Shown here: piece after piece, positions 37,819 to 46,336 of the stretch | How the letters are laid out: each line of letters opens with the position of its first letter | Numbering within the stretch: position 1 is the stretch's first letter | Source: Calothrix anomala FACHB-343 | GTDB lineage: Bacteria > Cyanobacteriota > Cyanobacteriia > Cyanobacteriales > Nostocaceae | Length of the DNA stretch: 64,000 bases | Direction of reading: 5' to 3' | NCBI RefSeq assembly: GCF_014696435.1 | Contig: NZ_JACJQG010000002.1 | Coordinates: 168,994-232,993 of the forward strand | The notes under the pieces: generated by a model | What the model saw: only the letters and a program-made list of their open reading frames with translations | Database searches by the model: none | What the model was told of the DNA's origin: nothing | Position numbers and translations under genes: made by a program

Positions 37819-38688
37819 ATGAATCATGAGGCTTTTATTGTTAAACCCGGAGCAAAGATTTCTTTACAAAAGCAATACGATCCAGCTTATAAGGCTGATT
37901 ATCACCAAAAAAGTGATGCAGAAGGCAAACTTCAAGCAGATATTCAAAGACTAGCTTATTACCAAGATATTCTTTACGCTCAAAATACCTATGCATTGCT
38001 GATTATTTTTCAAGCAATGGATGCTGCGGGTAAAGATAGCACTATTAAACATGTGATGTCTGGTGTTAATCCTCAAGGTTGTCAAGTATTTAGTTTTAAA
38101 TCTCCCAGCGCCGAAGACTTAGATCATGATTACCTTTGGCGTTCGATGAAAGCTTTACCAGAACGCGGCCGTATTGGCATATTTAATCGCTCATACTATG
38201 AAGAAGTATTAGTAGTGCGCGTACATCCGGGAATTCTCCAAAACCAGCAACTTCCTAAATTTCCTAAAGGAAATCAAATTTGGCAACAACGTTTTGAGGA
38301 AATCAATAATTTTGAAAAGTATTTATTTAATAATGGTATTATTATCCTGAAATTTTTCCTCAACGTTTCTAAAGCCGAACAAAAAAAGCGCTTTTTAGAA
38401 CGCATTGAATCACCAGAAAAGCATTGGAAATTTTCTGCTAATGATGTCCGCGAACGCGCTTTTTGGGATGATTATATGAGTGCTTATGAAGATGCTTTTC
38501 GCCACACTAGCACAGAATGGGCACCTTGGTATATTATTCCCGCCGATCGCAAATGGTTCACACGCCTTGTAGTTGCAGATATAATTTGCACAAAATTGCA
38601 ACAATTAAATTTGCAATACCCAACAGTGAGTGAAGAACATCAGCAGAAATTGTTGCAAGCCAAGCAATTATTAGAAAGTGAAGATTAA
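37819..38688 (+). CDS. Polyphosphate kinase 2 family protein
   Basis: 289 residues from the ATG at 37819; GAGGAG lies 10 bases upstream. Walker A is FQAMDAAGKDSTIKH (64-78), Walker B region RIGIFNRSYYEEVLVVRVHP, and the lid follows with Lys/Arg-rich FLERIESPEKHWKFS. This is the PPK2 fold, which transfers phosphate between polyphosphate and nucleotides. Subclass (NDP or NMP phosphorylating) cannot be fixed by eye; a single-domain protein of this size is usually class I or III. Confidence 0.88.
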   Translation: MNHEAFIVKPGAKISLQKQYDPAYKADYHQKSDAEGKLQADIQRLAYYQDILYAQNTYALLIIFQAMDAAGKDSTIKHVMSGVNPQGCQVFSFKSPSAEDLDHDYLWRSMKALPERGRIGIFNRSYYEEVLVVRVHPGILQNQQLPKFPKGNQIWQQRFEEINNFEKYLFNNGIIILKFFLNVSKAEQKKRFLERIESPEKHWKFSANDVRERAFWDDYMSAYEDAFRHTSTEWAPWYIIPADRKWFTRLVVADIICTKLQQLNLQYPTVSEEHQQKLLQAKQLLESED

Positions 38689-38707
38689 GTCAATGGTCAT
38701 TTGTCAT

Positions 38708-38737
38708 TAGAGACGCGATGAATCGCGTCTGTACAAT
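38708..38737. repeat. Palindrome D, copy near PPK2 end
   Basis: TTAGAGACGCGATGAATCGC and GTCTGTACAAT, flanked by TTGTCAT-type heptamers. Confidence 0.85.
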
Positions 38738-38860
38738 AGTCATTGGTTAAGAGTTATCAATTTTTACTTATCAACTATTGACTTCAGAATATTGATTATA
38801 AGTAAGTCTTTCAAAATATACTAAACTATCTTAAAAACCATCAATACTCCGAAAATCTTT

Positions 38861-38912
38861 ACCAATGACAAATGACTAATGACAAATGACTAATGACAAA
38901 TGACTAATGACT
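38861..38912. repeat. Heptamer tandem repeat, units TGACAAA/TGACTAA
   Basis: Strict alternation of two heptamers, i.e. a 14-bp higher-order unit, ending near the stop codon of the zinc-ribbon gene. Confidence 0.9.
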
Positions 38913-38919
38913 TTATTTA

Positions 38920-39171
38920 TTAAGCGGGGATATCTTGGATACCTATCCACCCGCTACGTCGAATACGTGTATTCGTAGCCAACTCAGCATGATTATTTCT
39001 GCGGTGCGCCACTACTTTGGGTAAATCCTCTGCTACATCTTCCAATAATGCATTGGATTTGATTTCCCCTAATACTGGCATTTCTTGCCAACAACGGCGG
39101 CAAAACCAGTATAGATCTGAACCGCGTACATGTTGTAATAGTAAATCTGAACAACAAGGGCAGTAACTCAT
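38920..39171 (-). CDS. Small zinc-ribbon protein
   Basis: 83 residues. Cys4 and Cys7 (CPCC) with Cys24 and Cys27 (CRRC) form a likely zinc ribbon, followed by a polar tail (PKVVAHRRNNHAELATNTR) of unknown role. I do not recognise the family. It is divergent from ppsA with a 460-bp spacer. Confidence 0.6.
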   Translation of the reverse strand: MSYCPCCSDLLLQHVRGSDLYWFCRRCWQEMPVLGEIKSNALLEDVAEDLPKVVAHRRNNHAELATNTRIRRSGWIGIQDIPA

Positions 39172-39275
39172 ATTTTTGAAATCCTTTTTATAAAATCGAT
39201 TGAAAAATTTAGATCGGGAAATAAATAGTGGGAATAAAAAAACACTCTTGATGAATTCACGATAATTTTCAATTG

Positions 39276-39466
39276 TGAGGAACTTGTGAGGAAAGTTAAT
39301 TTTTTTACCTATTATTCACATTTATATACATTGCTTAACAAATCACTTAAGTGTGTGAACCATAGATAAATAGACTACAAAAAAACAGGATAGTTTGCTT
39401 GTAGTGTTGTCTTTCATTTGCTGGATGAGAGGAAATGCGATCGCCTATTTCCTCACAAGATCCTCA
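39276..39466. promoter_or_regulatory. Widely spaced inverted repeat upstream of ppsA
   Basis: TGAGGAACTTGTGAGGAAA (39276-39294) and, on the other strand, TGAGGATCTTGTGAGGAAA (39448-39466) match at 18 of 19 bases. Each half contains two TGAGGA motifs 11 bp apart. The pair could be a looped operator or a long-range RNA stem. No known regulator site was recognised. The rest of 39172-39630 has no gene. Confidence 0.5.
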
Positions 39467-39630
39467 AATTATCCGCGTATAAACATAAGTGTGGGGTTGA
39501 GGAGCAGAACAATTTGCTACATCCCTTTACTACCAATTGCGGATATAAGATTTTAAATCAAAAATCCTGAGCATTAATACTAGTTTTATCCAATTGGTAC
39601 TAAGTATCTCTATTCAAGGAATTTTTAATC

Positions 39631-42087
39631 ATGCTAGAAATACTGCACGATCAAAACGCCGAACGCCATCTATCCAGAGACGAAGCTTTAGTATTACCTT
39701 TGGGTGAAGTTGGGATTGCAGATATTCCTTTAGTAGGTGGTAAAAACGCTTCTTTGGGAGAAATGATTCAGCAATTGCGGCGCAAAGGGGTGAAAGTTCC
39801 CACAGGATTTGCAACTACTGCTTACGCTTATAGATACTTTATTTCGGCTGCGGGAATAGAAACAAAACTTAGAGAAATTTTTGCAGATTTAAATGTAGAA
39901 GATGTAGATAATTTGCGCCGTTGTGGGAAACAAGCGAGATTGTTGATGCTGCAAACTCCGTTTCCGTTAGCATTACAAGAAGCGATCGCGCGTGCTTATC
40001 AAAGTTTGTGTCAGCAATATGAACCAGATACCGATGTCGCCGTTCGTTCCAGTGCGACTGCGGAAGATTTACCCGACGCCAGTTTTGCGGGACAACAAGA
40101 AACATATTTAAACGTCCACGGATTAGAAGCTGTCTTACAAGCTTGTCACAAATGCTTTGCTTCTATCTTTACCGATCGCGCTATTTCCTATCGTCAAATT
40201 AAAGGTTTTGACCACTTTAATATTGCCCTATCAGTTGGCGTACAAAAAATGGTGCGTTCTGACTTGGCTTGTTCTGGCGTCATGTTCTCCATCGACACAG
40301 AAACCGGTTTTAAAGACGCAGCTTTAATTACAGCTGCTTACGGTTTGGGTGAAAACGTCGTTCAAGGCGCAGTTAACCCAGATGAATATTTAGTATTTAA
40401 ACCCACATTAAAACAGGGATATCATCCAATTCTCAAAAAACGCTTGGGTAGTAAAGAAATCAAGATGATTTATGACCTTGGCGGCTCAAAATTGACCAAA
40501 AACGTTTCCGTCGCCCCTTCAGAACGTAACGTTTATGCACTCAATGATGAGGAAATTTTACAACTAGCTCACTGGGCTTGCATTATTGAAGAACATTATT
40601 CCCAAGTTCGTGGTGTTTACACGCCAATGGATATTGAATGGGCAAAAGATGGTATTAGTAATGAACTGTATATTGTCCAAGCCCGCCCAGAAACAGTCCA
40701 GTCGCAAAAAACAGAAAATGTCCTGCGTAGTTATCACCTCGTATTGGGAGAAAAACCCCTACCAACGCCCTTGGTTACAGGGCGGAGTGTAGGTGAGATG
40801 ATTGGTAATGGTAAAGTCCGAGTCATTTTAGATGTACATCAAATTAACCAATTCCAAGCGGGAGACATCCTAGTCACCAACCGCACCGATCCTGACTGGG
40901 AACCAATTATGAAACGCGCGAGTGCGATCGTCACTAACTCTGGTGGACGCACCTGTCACGCCGCAATTATAGCCAGAGAATTGGGAATTCCTGCGATCGT
41001 TGGTTGTGGTAATGCCACTACATTATTAAAAACTGGACAAGAAATCACCGTTAGTTGTGCAGAAGGCGAAACAGGTAAAGTTTACCCCGGTTTATTATCC
41101 TACGAAGTTCAAGAATTACCGTTAGAAAAATTGCCCCATACTCACACCCAAATTATGATGAATGTGGGCAATCCCGAAGAAGCATTTAGCTTTGCAGCTA
41201 TTCCGAATGATGGTGTAGGATTAGCCAGGATGGAATTTATTATTGCCAACCAAATCAAAGTTCATCCCTTAGCATTACTACACTTTAATGAATTAACAGA
41301 TGAACTGGCTAAATACAAAATTGCCGAATTAACTGCTGAATATGAAAACAAAGCCCAGTTCTTTATTGATAAATTAGCTGAAGGTATTGGTACGATAGCC
41401 GCAGCCTTTTATCCTAAACCTGTAATTGTCCGGTTGTCAGATTTCAAGAGTAACGAATACGCCAATCTTTTAGGTGGAAAACAATTTGAACCAACAGAAG
41501 AAAACCCGATGATTGGCTGGCGTGGTGCTTCTCGTTATTATGACGATCGCTATCGTGAAGGCTTCGCTTTAGAATGTCAAGCCATGAAGCAAGTACGAGA
41601 TAACAAAGGCTTAAGCAATGTCATTTTAATGATACCTTTCTGTCGGACACCAGAAGAAGGTCAACGTGTCTTAGCAGAGATGGCAAAAAACGGTTTAGTC
41701 AGAGGAGAAAACGGTTTACAAGTGTATGTAATGTGCGAATTACCGAGTAACGTTCTCCTAGCAGATGAATTTAGTCAAGTATTTGATGGCTTTTCTATTG
41801 GTTCCAATGATTTAACACAATTAACTCTCGGACTAGATAGAGATTCCGAATTAGTAGCCCATTTATTTGATGAAAGAAATGAAGCTGTGAAGCGAACGAT
41901 CGCCAAAGCAATCAGCACAGTCAAACAGCAAGGAAAGAAAATTGGTATTTGCGGTCAAGCACCCAGCGATTACCCAGAATTTGCTAAGTTTCTCGTAGAA
42001 CAGGGAATTGATTCTATTAGTCTCAACCCCGATTCTGTACTCAAAACCCTGTTAGAAATTGCTACGGCTGAAGCCAATAAGCGATGA
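39631..42087 (+). CDS. ppsA: Phosphoenolpyruvate synthase
   Basis: 818 residues. The N-terminal ATP-grasp domain has VGGKNASLGEMI and DVAVRSSATAEDLPDASFAGQQETYLNV. The central phosphohistidine domain has the catalytic His443 in TNSGGRTCHAAIIARELGIPAI. The C-terminal TIM barrel contains GVGLARMEF, MIGWRGASRY, GSNDLTQLTLGLDRDS and GICGQAPSDYPEF. The enzyme converts pyruvate and ATP to PEP, AMP and phosphate, feeding gluconeogenesis. It is followed 99 bp later by a universal stress protein gene. An inverted repeat lies 165 bp upstream of the ATG. Confidence 0.95.
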   Translation: MLEILHDQNAERHLSRDEALVLPLGEVGIADIPLVGGKNASLGEMIQQLRRKGVKVPTGFATTAYAYRYFISAAGIETKLREIFADLNVEDVDNLRRCGKQARLLMLQTPFPLALQEAIARAYQSLCQQYEPDTDVAVRSSATAEDLPDASFAGQQETYLNVHGLEAVLQACHKCFASIFTDRAISYRQIKGFDHFNIALSVGVQKMVRSDLACSGVMFSIDTETGFKDAALITAAYGLGENVVQGAVNPDEYLVFKPTLKQGYHPILKKRLGSKEIKMIYDLGGSKLTKNVSVAPSERNVYALNDEEILQLAHWACIIEEHYSQVRGVYTPMDIEWAKDGISNELYIVQARPETVQSQKTENVLRSYHLVLGEKPLPTPLVTGRSVGEMIGNGKVRVILDVHQINQFQAGDILVTNRTDPDWEPIMKRASAIVTNSGGRTCHAAIIARELGIPAIVGCGNATTLLKTGQEITVSCAEGETGKVYPGLLSYEVQELPLEKLPHTHTQIMMNVGNPEEAFSFAAIPNDGVGLARMEFIIANQIKVHPLALLHFNELTDELAKYKIAELTAEYENKAQFFIDKLAEGIGTIAAAFYPKPVIVRLSDFKSNEYANLLGGKQFEPTEENPMIGWRGASRYYDDRYREGFALECQAMKQVRDNKGLSNVILMIPFCRTPEEGQRVLAEMAKNGLVRGENGLQVYVMCELPSNVLLADEFSQVFDGFSIGSNDLTQLTLGLDRDSELVAHLFDERNEAVKRTIAKAISTVKQQGKKIGICGQAPSDYPEFAKFLVEQGIDSISLNPDSVLKTLLEIATAEANKR

Positions 42088-42105
42088 GATTGATGGGGAT
42101 AAGGT

Positions 42106-42148
42106 AACTGTTGACTGTTGACTGTTGACTGTTGACTGTTGACTGTTA
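42106..42148. repeat. Heptamer tandem repeat, unit GTTGACT
   Basis: About six GTTGACT units between ppsA and the universal stress protein gene; the same unit as at 35149. Confidence 0.9.
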
Positions 42149-42186
42149 CTTTTTTGAAAAATGGCTATTGATTAAGGACAAAAAAT

Positions 42187-42714
42187 ATGTTTCACAAAAT
42201 TTTAATTGCTGTAAATAACTCAGAAGTTACTCAACAAATTTTTGACCAAGCTTTAGCTTTAGCAAAAGCAACTAATGCTCAACTAATCATCATGTATGTA
42301 CTTTCGCCATTTGATGAGCGCTACCCAACGCCTCCTGGTATAGCTACAGATGGTATTTATCCACCCTTTAGCAGTGATGATATTAACTATTATTTAGGAC
42401 AGTGGGAATCTTTAAAACAAGAAGGAATAGAACTATTAACATTATTAACCAATCAAGCGATCGCTCACGGTGTAAACGCCGAATATACTCAAGAATTTGG
42501 CGATCCTGGTCGGATGATTTGTGAAGTTGCGCGGAAAGCGCAAGCCGATTTGATTATTATCGGTCGTCGGGGATTGACTGGAATCAAAGAGTTTTTCTTA
42601 GGTAGTGTCAGTAATTATGTATTACACCATGCCCATTGCTCCGTGTTAACAGTGCAAGGTGTAATTGAAGATTCTACCTCAACACCTCAAGCAGTAGCAG
42701 TAAAATCAGCTTAA
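42187..42714 (+). CDS. Universal stress protein (UspA family)
   Basis: 175 residues. It starts KILIAVNNSEVTQQIFDQAL and ends in the ATP-binding motif IIIGRRGLTGIKEFFLGSVSNYV followed by CSVLTVQ, the GxxGx10GS pattern. A central loop (RYPTPPGIATDGIYPPFSSDD) is longer than in the shortest members. The family binds ATP and is induced by stress. It follows ppsA on the same strand and may share its transcript. Confidence 0.9.
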   Translation: MFHKILIAVNNSEVTQQIFDQALALAKATNAQLIIMYVLSPFDERYPTPPGIATDGIYPPFSSDDINYYLGQWESLKQEGIELLTLLTNQAIAHGVNAEYTQEFGDPGRMICEVARKAQADLIIIGRRGLTGIKEFFLGSVSNYVLHHAHCSVLTVQGVIEDSTSTPQAVAVKSA

Positions 42715-42732
42715 TTTTATGTAATGCCTAGA

Positions 42733-42864
42733 TTACATCAGTTTTCACCTATTTAAACCACATCTGTCGTAGGGGCACGGCACTAGTAAAATTATTGTAT
42801 ATACCAAAAGATTGTCGGTGCCGTGCCCCTACAGCGTGGTCTATTTATCTGAAAATAGCTGTAA
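42733..42864. mobile_element. Miniature element A, copy 2, core inverted
   Basis: Same 132-bp length and same arms as copies 1 and 3 (left arm CACCTATTTAAACCACATC, right arm AGCGTGGTCTATTTATCTG). The 64-bp core at 42769-42832 reads as the reverse complement of the core in the other copies. Confidence 0.88.
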
Positions 42865-43289
42865 CCCGCTTTTGTCACTTTCCGGGAGGGCGATTGCTAG
42901 AAGCCTTATGAGGCAATTAATACGAGCTTTCCTATTAGAAAAAAATGGGTCTTGTATTTGTGATTAGGAAATAATCGTGCGAACGCTTGCTATACAAAAG
43001 CTCTAGAATTTAGAAATGGCAAATGTTTTCGGAGAGTGACAGAACAGGGGTAATGGTCAATAGTCAATAGTCAATAGATTCTAGATTTTTGACATTTGAC
43101 CATACTGTTTGTTGAACTGCAATCTGACTCAGCTTAAGTACAAAGCGCTACATGAGATTTTAACTATTTGTTAATCTAGAATAGGAAAAATATCCTATAT
43201 TAATTTAGTTTTATTAATTGAAATCATATAAGAATTAGGTTAATATACCAGCCTATGGTGTAATTACAGTCACAAATAATTAAAACTAT
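42865..43289. other. Spacer upstream of a hypothetical gene
   Basis: Contains three AGTCAAT-type heptamers (43055-43077) and a small palindrome ATAGGA / TCCTAT at 43181-43198. No gene is seen. Confidence 0.5.
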
Positions 43290-44018
43290 ATGACTCAGAA
43301 TTTAGAAATTCAAGAATTTGTTATAGCGATCGCAGTTAAACAGCAAAATCCCACAGTATTAACAGCCGATTTTCTCAAATATAGCGGCATCGTCCCTAAT
43401 GAATGGGAATTGGCGCGTCCACCAATCTTAACTAATGCTGCGGCTCAAGTAGTCTATCAAAATGGTGTCAGCGTAGTTGCAGAAGTCAATCGAGTTGTTT
43501 TCTCGGAATTAATCGGGACTAAAGAAGCTCAAGAATTAGCTATTCCCGCGATCGCGCGCAAGTATATTGAAACCTTAACTCAAGTCAGCTATCAAGCAAT
43601 TAGCTTGAATTTCCGGGGTTACGTTATGTTTGAGCAAAACAATAATACACCGCGTAACTACATTTTTGGCAACTTGCTCAAACAAGGGCCTTGGCAAAAT
43701 TTTGGTACAGCACCTGTACAAGCTGGGTTAAGATTTATTTACACTCTCCAAGAAACCCAACTATTTTTAGACATTAATGAAGTTGGATTACAATTACCCG
43801 ATCAATCTTTACTACCAGCAATTTTATTTTCTGCTAATTTTAGCCATCAAATAGCGCAAGAAGATGCGAATAAGCGTCTATCTGACCTAATTCAGGTAAT
43901 TGGTAATTGGGAAAGCGATTTAGAAACTTATAAACAAGTAATTAATAGCAAGTTTTTAACCGCACCCAGCTATCAAGTCAACGTAGCACCCGACGAACCA
44001 TTGATTTTTCCTCGGTAA
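43290..44018 (+). CDS. Conserved-looking hypothetical protein
   Basis: 242 residues, soluble, mixed alpha/beta (FVIAIAVKQQNPTVLTADFL, ELARPPILTNAAAQVVYQNG, FRFIYTL-like strands). The opening phrase about values at -NPTVLTADFLKYSGIVP- and the regular beta pattern resemble cyanobacterial proteins of unknown function that I cannot name. No signal peptide or membrane helix. Stand-alone gene between two miniature elements. Confidence 0.6.
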   Translation: MTQNLEIQEFVIAIAVKQQNPTVLTADFLKYSGIVPNEWELARPPILTNAAAQVVYQNGVSVVAEVNRVVFSELIGTKEAQELAIPAIARKYIETLTQVSYQAISLNFRGYVMFEQNNNTPRNYIFGNLLKQGPWQNFGTAPVQAGLRFIYTLQETQLFLDINEVGLQLPDQSLLPAILFSANFSHQIAQEDANKRLSDLIQVIGNWESDLETYKQVINSKFLTAPSYQVNVAPDEPLIFPR

Positions 44019-44026
44019 ATAATTTT

Positions 44027-44170
44027 AGGACTTACGCAAGTGTCACATTTTTTTCGTTTAGGCTGTCCAGGGTCAAAAGTCCAAAGTCCAAAAAAGCTGA
44101 ATTTTTGACCCTTGACTCTTGACTCTTGACTCTTACACAAGAAAATGTGTGTACCAGTTGCGTAAGTCCT
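44027..44170. mobile_element. Miniature element G with 13-bp terminal inverted repeats
   Basis: Perfect ends AGGACTTACGCAA (44027-44039) and TTGCGTAAGTCCT (44158-44170). Inside are AGTCCAA/GGTCAAA and TTGACTC heptamers in opposite orientations, so the interior also folds back. The end sequence is one often seen at cyanobacterial insertion elements. No coding capacity. Confidence 0.8.
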
Positions 44171-44237
44171 GAATTTGATGACATAGCGCGAAACATCTAT
44201 TTTCCTCTGCGTTCTCTGCAGTGGAAAAATATTTTAT

Positions 44238-44369
44238 TTACAGCAGTTTTCACCTATTTGAACCACATCTATCGTAGGGGCACGGCACCGACAATCTTTT
44301 GGTACATACAATAATTTTACTGATGCCGTGCCCCTACAGCTTGGTCTATTTACCTGAAAATAGCTGTAA
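44238..44369. mobile_element. Miniature element A, copy 3
   Basis: 132 bp with core orientation as in copy 1. Only 67 bp separate it from element G. It is followed by CCACAGAGACACAGAGGACA-type sequence of unknown origin up to the next gene. Confidence 0.85.
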
Positions 44370-44468
44370 CCACAGAGACACAGAGGACACAGAGAAAATA
44401 ACATACATACAAATTTATAGCCGAGAACTTTTATATACCTTGAAAGGACTAGGTATAAGCGTTTCTCC

Positions 44469-44864
44469 CTATCTTTTCTCAGCACAGCCATCTAAAACTC
44501 GATTACCGAGGATAACTGTTGCTGAGTAAGCATAATTTTTATCTGACATCCCGTCGCTACAATTAGCTTGCTTGATAATTAATAAATTATTGCCTCTACC
44601 CGACAATCGATATACCCGCACCAAGTCAGCAGGACGAGCATCAGCTTTTAAAGGTGTGACATAGGGAAACGTTTGTTTTGGCTTGTCTGGTGAAGAATAG
44701 ACAATACCGCGTTTACTGACAGTAATAGTCCAAAATGGCTCTGTACCCCTAGCAATAAATTCCTCGCTAGTAGCAGATTGTGCAACTACAAGATTATTGT
44801 TATTCATCGACAACAAACTTATCCCTAGTCCAAGAATTGCAATAGATGAGATAAAGATTTTCAT
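44469..44864 (-). CDS. COG3650-like secreted protein
   Basis: 131 residues from the ATG at 44864. A signal peptide (ISSIAILGLGISLLS, probable cleavage after VVAQ) is followed by ARGTEPFWTITVSKRGIVYSS and the C-terminal CSDGMSDKNYAYSATVILG with two Cys, typical of the COG3650 family of small envelope proteins, function unknown. The frame continues upstream into the right end of the IsrB element (23 more codons), which is not native coding sequence. The element therefore sits directly in front of this gene and may have replaced its promoter. Confidence 0.75.
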   Translation of the reverse strand: MKIFISSIAILGLGISLLSMNNNNLVVAQSATSEEFIARGTEPFWTITVSKRGIVYSSPDKPKQTFPYVTPLKADARPADLVRVYRLSGRGNNLLIIKQANCSDGMSDKNYAYSATVILGNRVLDGCAEKR

Positions 44865-44925
44865 CAGAAAAATGGGTCTGAAACCCCGTCCTTCAGCGAA
44901 GCGGAGGACGGCTTGACAAATTTGT

Positions 44926-46020
44926 CTAAGCAACTATTAATCCGTTAGAACGACGAATTAATGAGATTTTCTTAGAAAATATCTGCCCAAGTCGTTTCCA
45001 ACCTGCATCGCTGACAGATATTTGTGTTTCGGTGTCTCCTGACACATAGCCAACACCTTTTGGAGATTTAACCAAGTCACCTTTGCGTAATCCATGACGG
45101 GTTGTAGAACCACCATATTTACGCCGCATCCCTCGTTTTGCAGGAAGCATTAGATGAAGTTGGCGACGAGAGTAAGGAGGACGACGAATTACTTTCAATG
45201 GTGCGGGTGTAATTGTTACACTGCCAAACCAATTACCACCATCAACTTTTGTTGTGTGGCACTGGCGATACTCAACAAAGTGCGAAGATGCAATGGCAAC
45301 ACCATCAACCGCATGAGTATTAAACTCAGGCTGAGATTTATCTACCTTGTTTTTGGTTAGCCCTAAGTATTTGCGAGTTGATGCGGTTTGATAGCCTTCA
45401 ACTTTCGCTACTGGGGCAAACTGTTCTAGCTGCTTCAGCATCCATTTTTGTCCGACCATTACAGCAGAGAAACCTTTACCCGATTTTGCTTTTTTCCGCC
45501 CACTGGTGAGGTCTACATCTGCCCGAACATACTCGTACCGAATGGATGAGACTGGATAAATTTTACAGAGTTCAGAAACTACTCTCAGTTCAAGTTGACG
45601 GTTAGCCCGGATTGATGGAGGAAGTTTACCTTGACGGCGATTGTCAAAGCGTTTTTGACGGTGTGCGCGTTTTGAAAAATCAACCTTACGCTTAATCCTT
45701 CTACCTCTGCGACCTCGCCGCATTAACCGTCTTGCGTCCATGCGGTCACGCACTGCTAGCCAAGGCAAAATCAAGTGAGCCGCGTACAGAGTGAATTTAG
45801 CAGACTGAACACCAATGCCAGAAAACTTTTTGCCAGGGTCAACCCCGATCACAATATCTTGGGTTGCTCGTCCAGATGGTTCGCTAGTCAGTTGGACGTA
45901 GAATTGTCCACAATCCGACCAATGTTTTGTCGCTTTACCGGATTCTACCCATTTCCTAGCCCTTGCGGGTGTTGTGGGCATTAGTTGTTGGTGGTCTTTG
46001 TCTACTACAGGTACTCGCAT
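44926..46020 (-). CDS. isrB: IsrB-like RNA-guided nickase (PLMP + split RuvC, no HNH)
   Basis: 364 residues from the ATG at 46020 (an in-frame TTG at 46035 is an alternative). Domains in order: PLMP-type N-terminus MRVPVVDKDHQQLMPTTPAR; RuvC-I with Asp61 in VIGVDPGKKFSGIGV; an arginine-rich bridge helix RRGRRGRRIKRK; RuvC-II with Glu163 in RYEYVRADVD; RuvC-III with His236 and Asp239 in THAVDGVAIAS; then a C-terminal domain RRQLHLMLPAKRGMRRKYGG and HGLRKGDLV. Only about 70 residues separate RuvC-II from RuvC-III, so the HNH domain of IscB is absent. This is the IsrB architecture, shown for characterised members to nick DNA guided by omega-RNA. All expected RuvC residues are present, so it may be active. 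Confidence 0.85.
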   Translation of the reverse strand: MRVPVVDKDHQQLMPTTPARARKWVESGKATKHWSDCGQFYVQLTSEPSGRATQDIVIGVDPGKKFSGIGVQSAKFTLYAAHLILPWLAVRDRMDARRLMRRGRRGRRIKRKVDFSKRAHRQKRFDNRRQGKLPPSIRANRQLELRVVSELCKIYPVSSIRYEYVRADVDLTSGRKKAKSGKGFSAVMVGQKWMLKQLEQFAPVAKVEGYQTASTRKYLGLTKNKVDKSQPEFNTHAVDGVAIASSHFVEYRQCHTTKVDGGNWFGSVTITPAPLKVIRRPPYSRRQLHLMLPAKRGMRRKYGGSTTRHGLRKGDLVKSPKGVGYVSGDTETQISVSDAGWKRLGQIFSKKISLIRRSNGLIVA

Positions 46021-46035
46021 TTTGGTATAACCCAA

Positions 46036-46290
46036 TTACTTGTTGTTAGTCCCTTCCCACAACACAGTTAGAATGTCTTGGTGAGGGGGTCGCAGTCTTG
46101 GCGGTTCCCGTCGATTGCGAACCCCCGAACCCGAAGGGCTTTACCCAACTTCTGAACCAATCAGAATTACAGAGGGCTAAACTAGGGAAGCATTTAGCCG
46201 TGTGTGTCAAACTGTGTCTCAATGTGGTATTCACTTCTTACGTCGGAATAATTGGTTATTCCAATCCCCGCCCTAAAAGTGCGGGGTTAG
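46036..46290 (-). ncRNA. Candidate omega-RNA of IsrB
   Basis: Gene-free, strongly structured DNA directly upstream of isrB. On the minus strand the order is: hairpin with CCCCGC / GCGGGG arms (46266-46286), further pairings including AAATGCTTCCCTAG, then a GC-rich block CCCTTCGGGTTCGGGGGTTC near 46107-46140 with GGGGGTTCGC / GCGACCCCC able to pair across 46090-46125. In IscB/IsrB loci the omega-RNA is encoded just upstream of the protein and its guide comes from sequence at the 5' end, here beyond about 46290. Exact ends and folding were not computed. Confidence 0.6.
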
Positions 46291-46336
46291 TGAAAGAAGT
46301 TGAGGTTTACAATATTATAAAAAACTCGATCGCAAG

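Larger units (their letters stand above)
44883..46290 (-). mobile_element. IsrB-type element (IS200/IS605-like ends, no transposase)
   Basis: About 1.4 kb. Right-end hairpin CCGTCC / GGACGG (44885-44910, loop TTCAGCGAAGCGGA) and left-end hairpin CCCCGC / GCGGGG (46266-46286) are of the kind found at IS200/IS605-family ends. Between them are the IsrB gene and its upstream structured RNA region. No TnpA gene is present, so movement would need one in trans. Exact ends are not determined. Confidence 0.7.

Noticed and set aside
44126-44529. Short frames between element G and the COG3650-type gene
   Set aside because: They translate miniature elements A and G.
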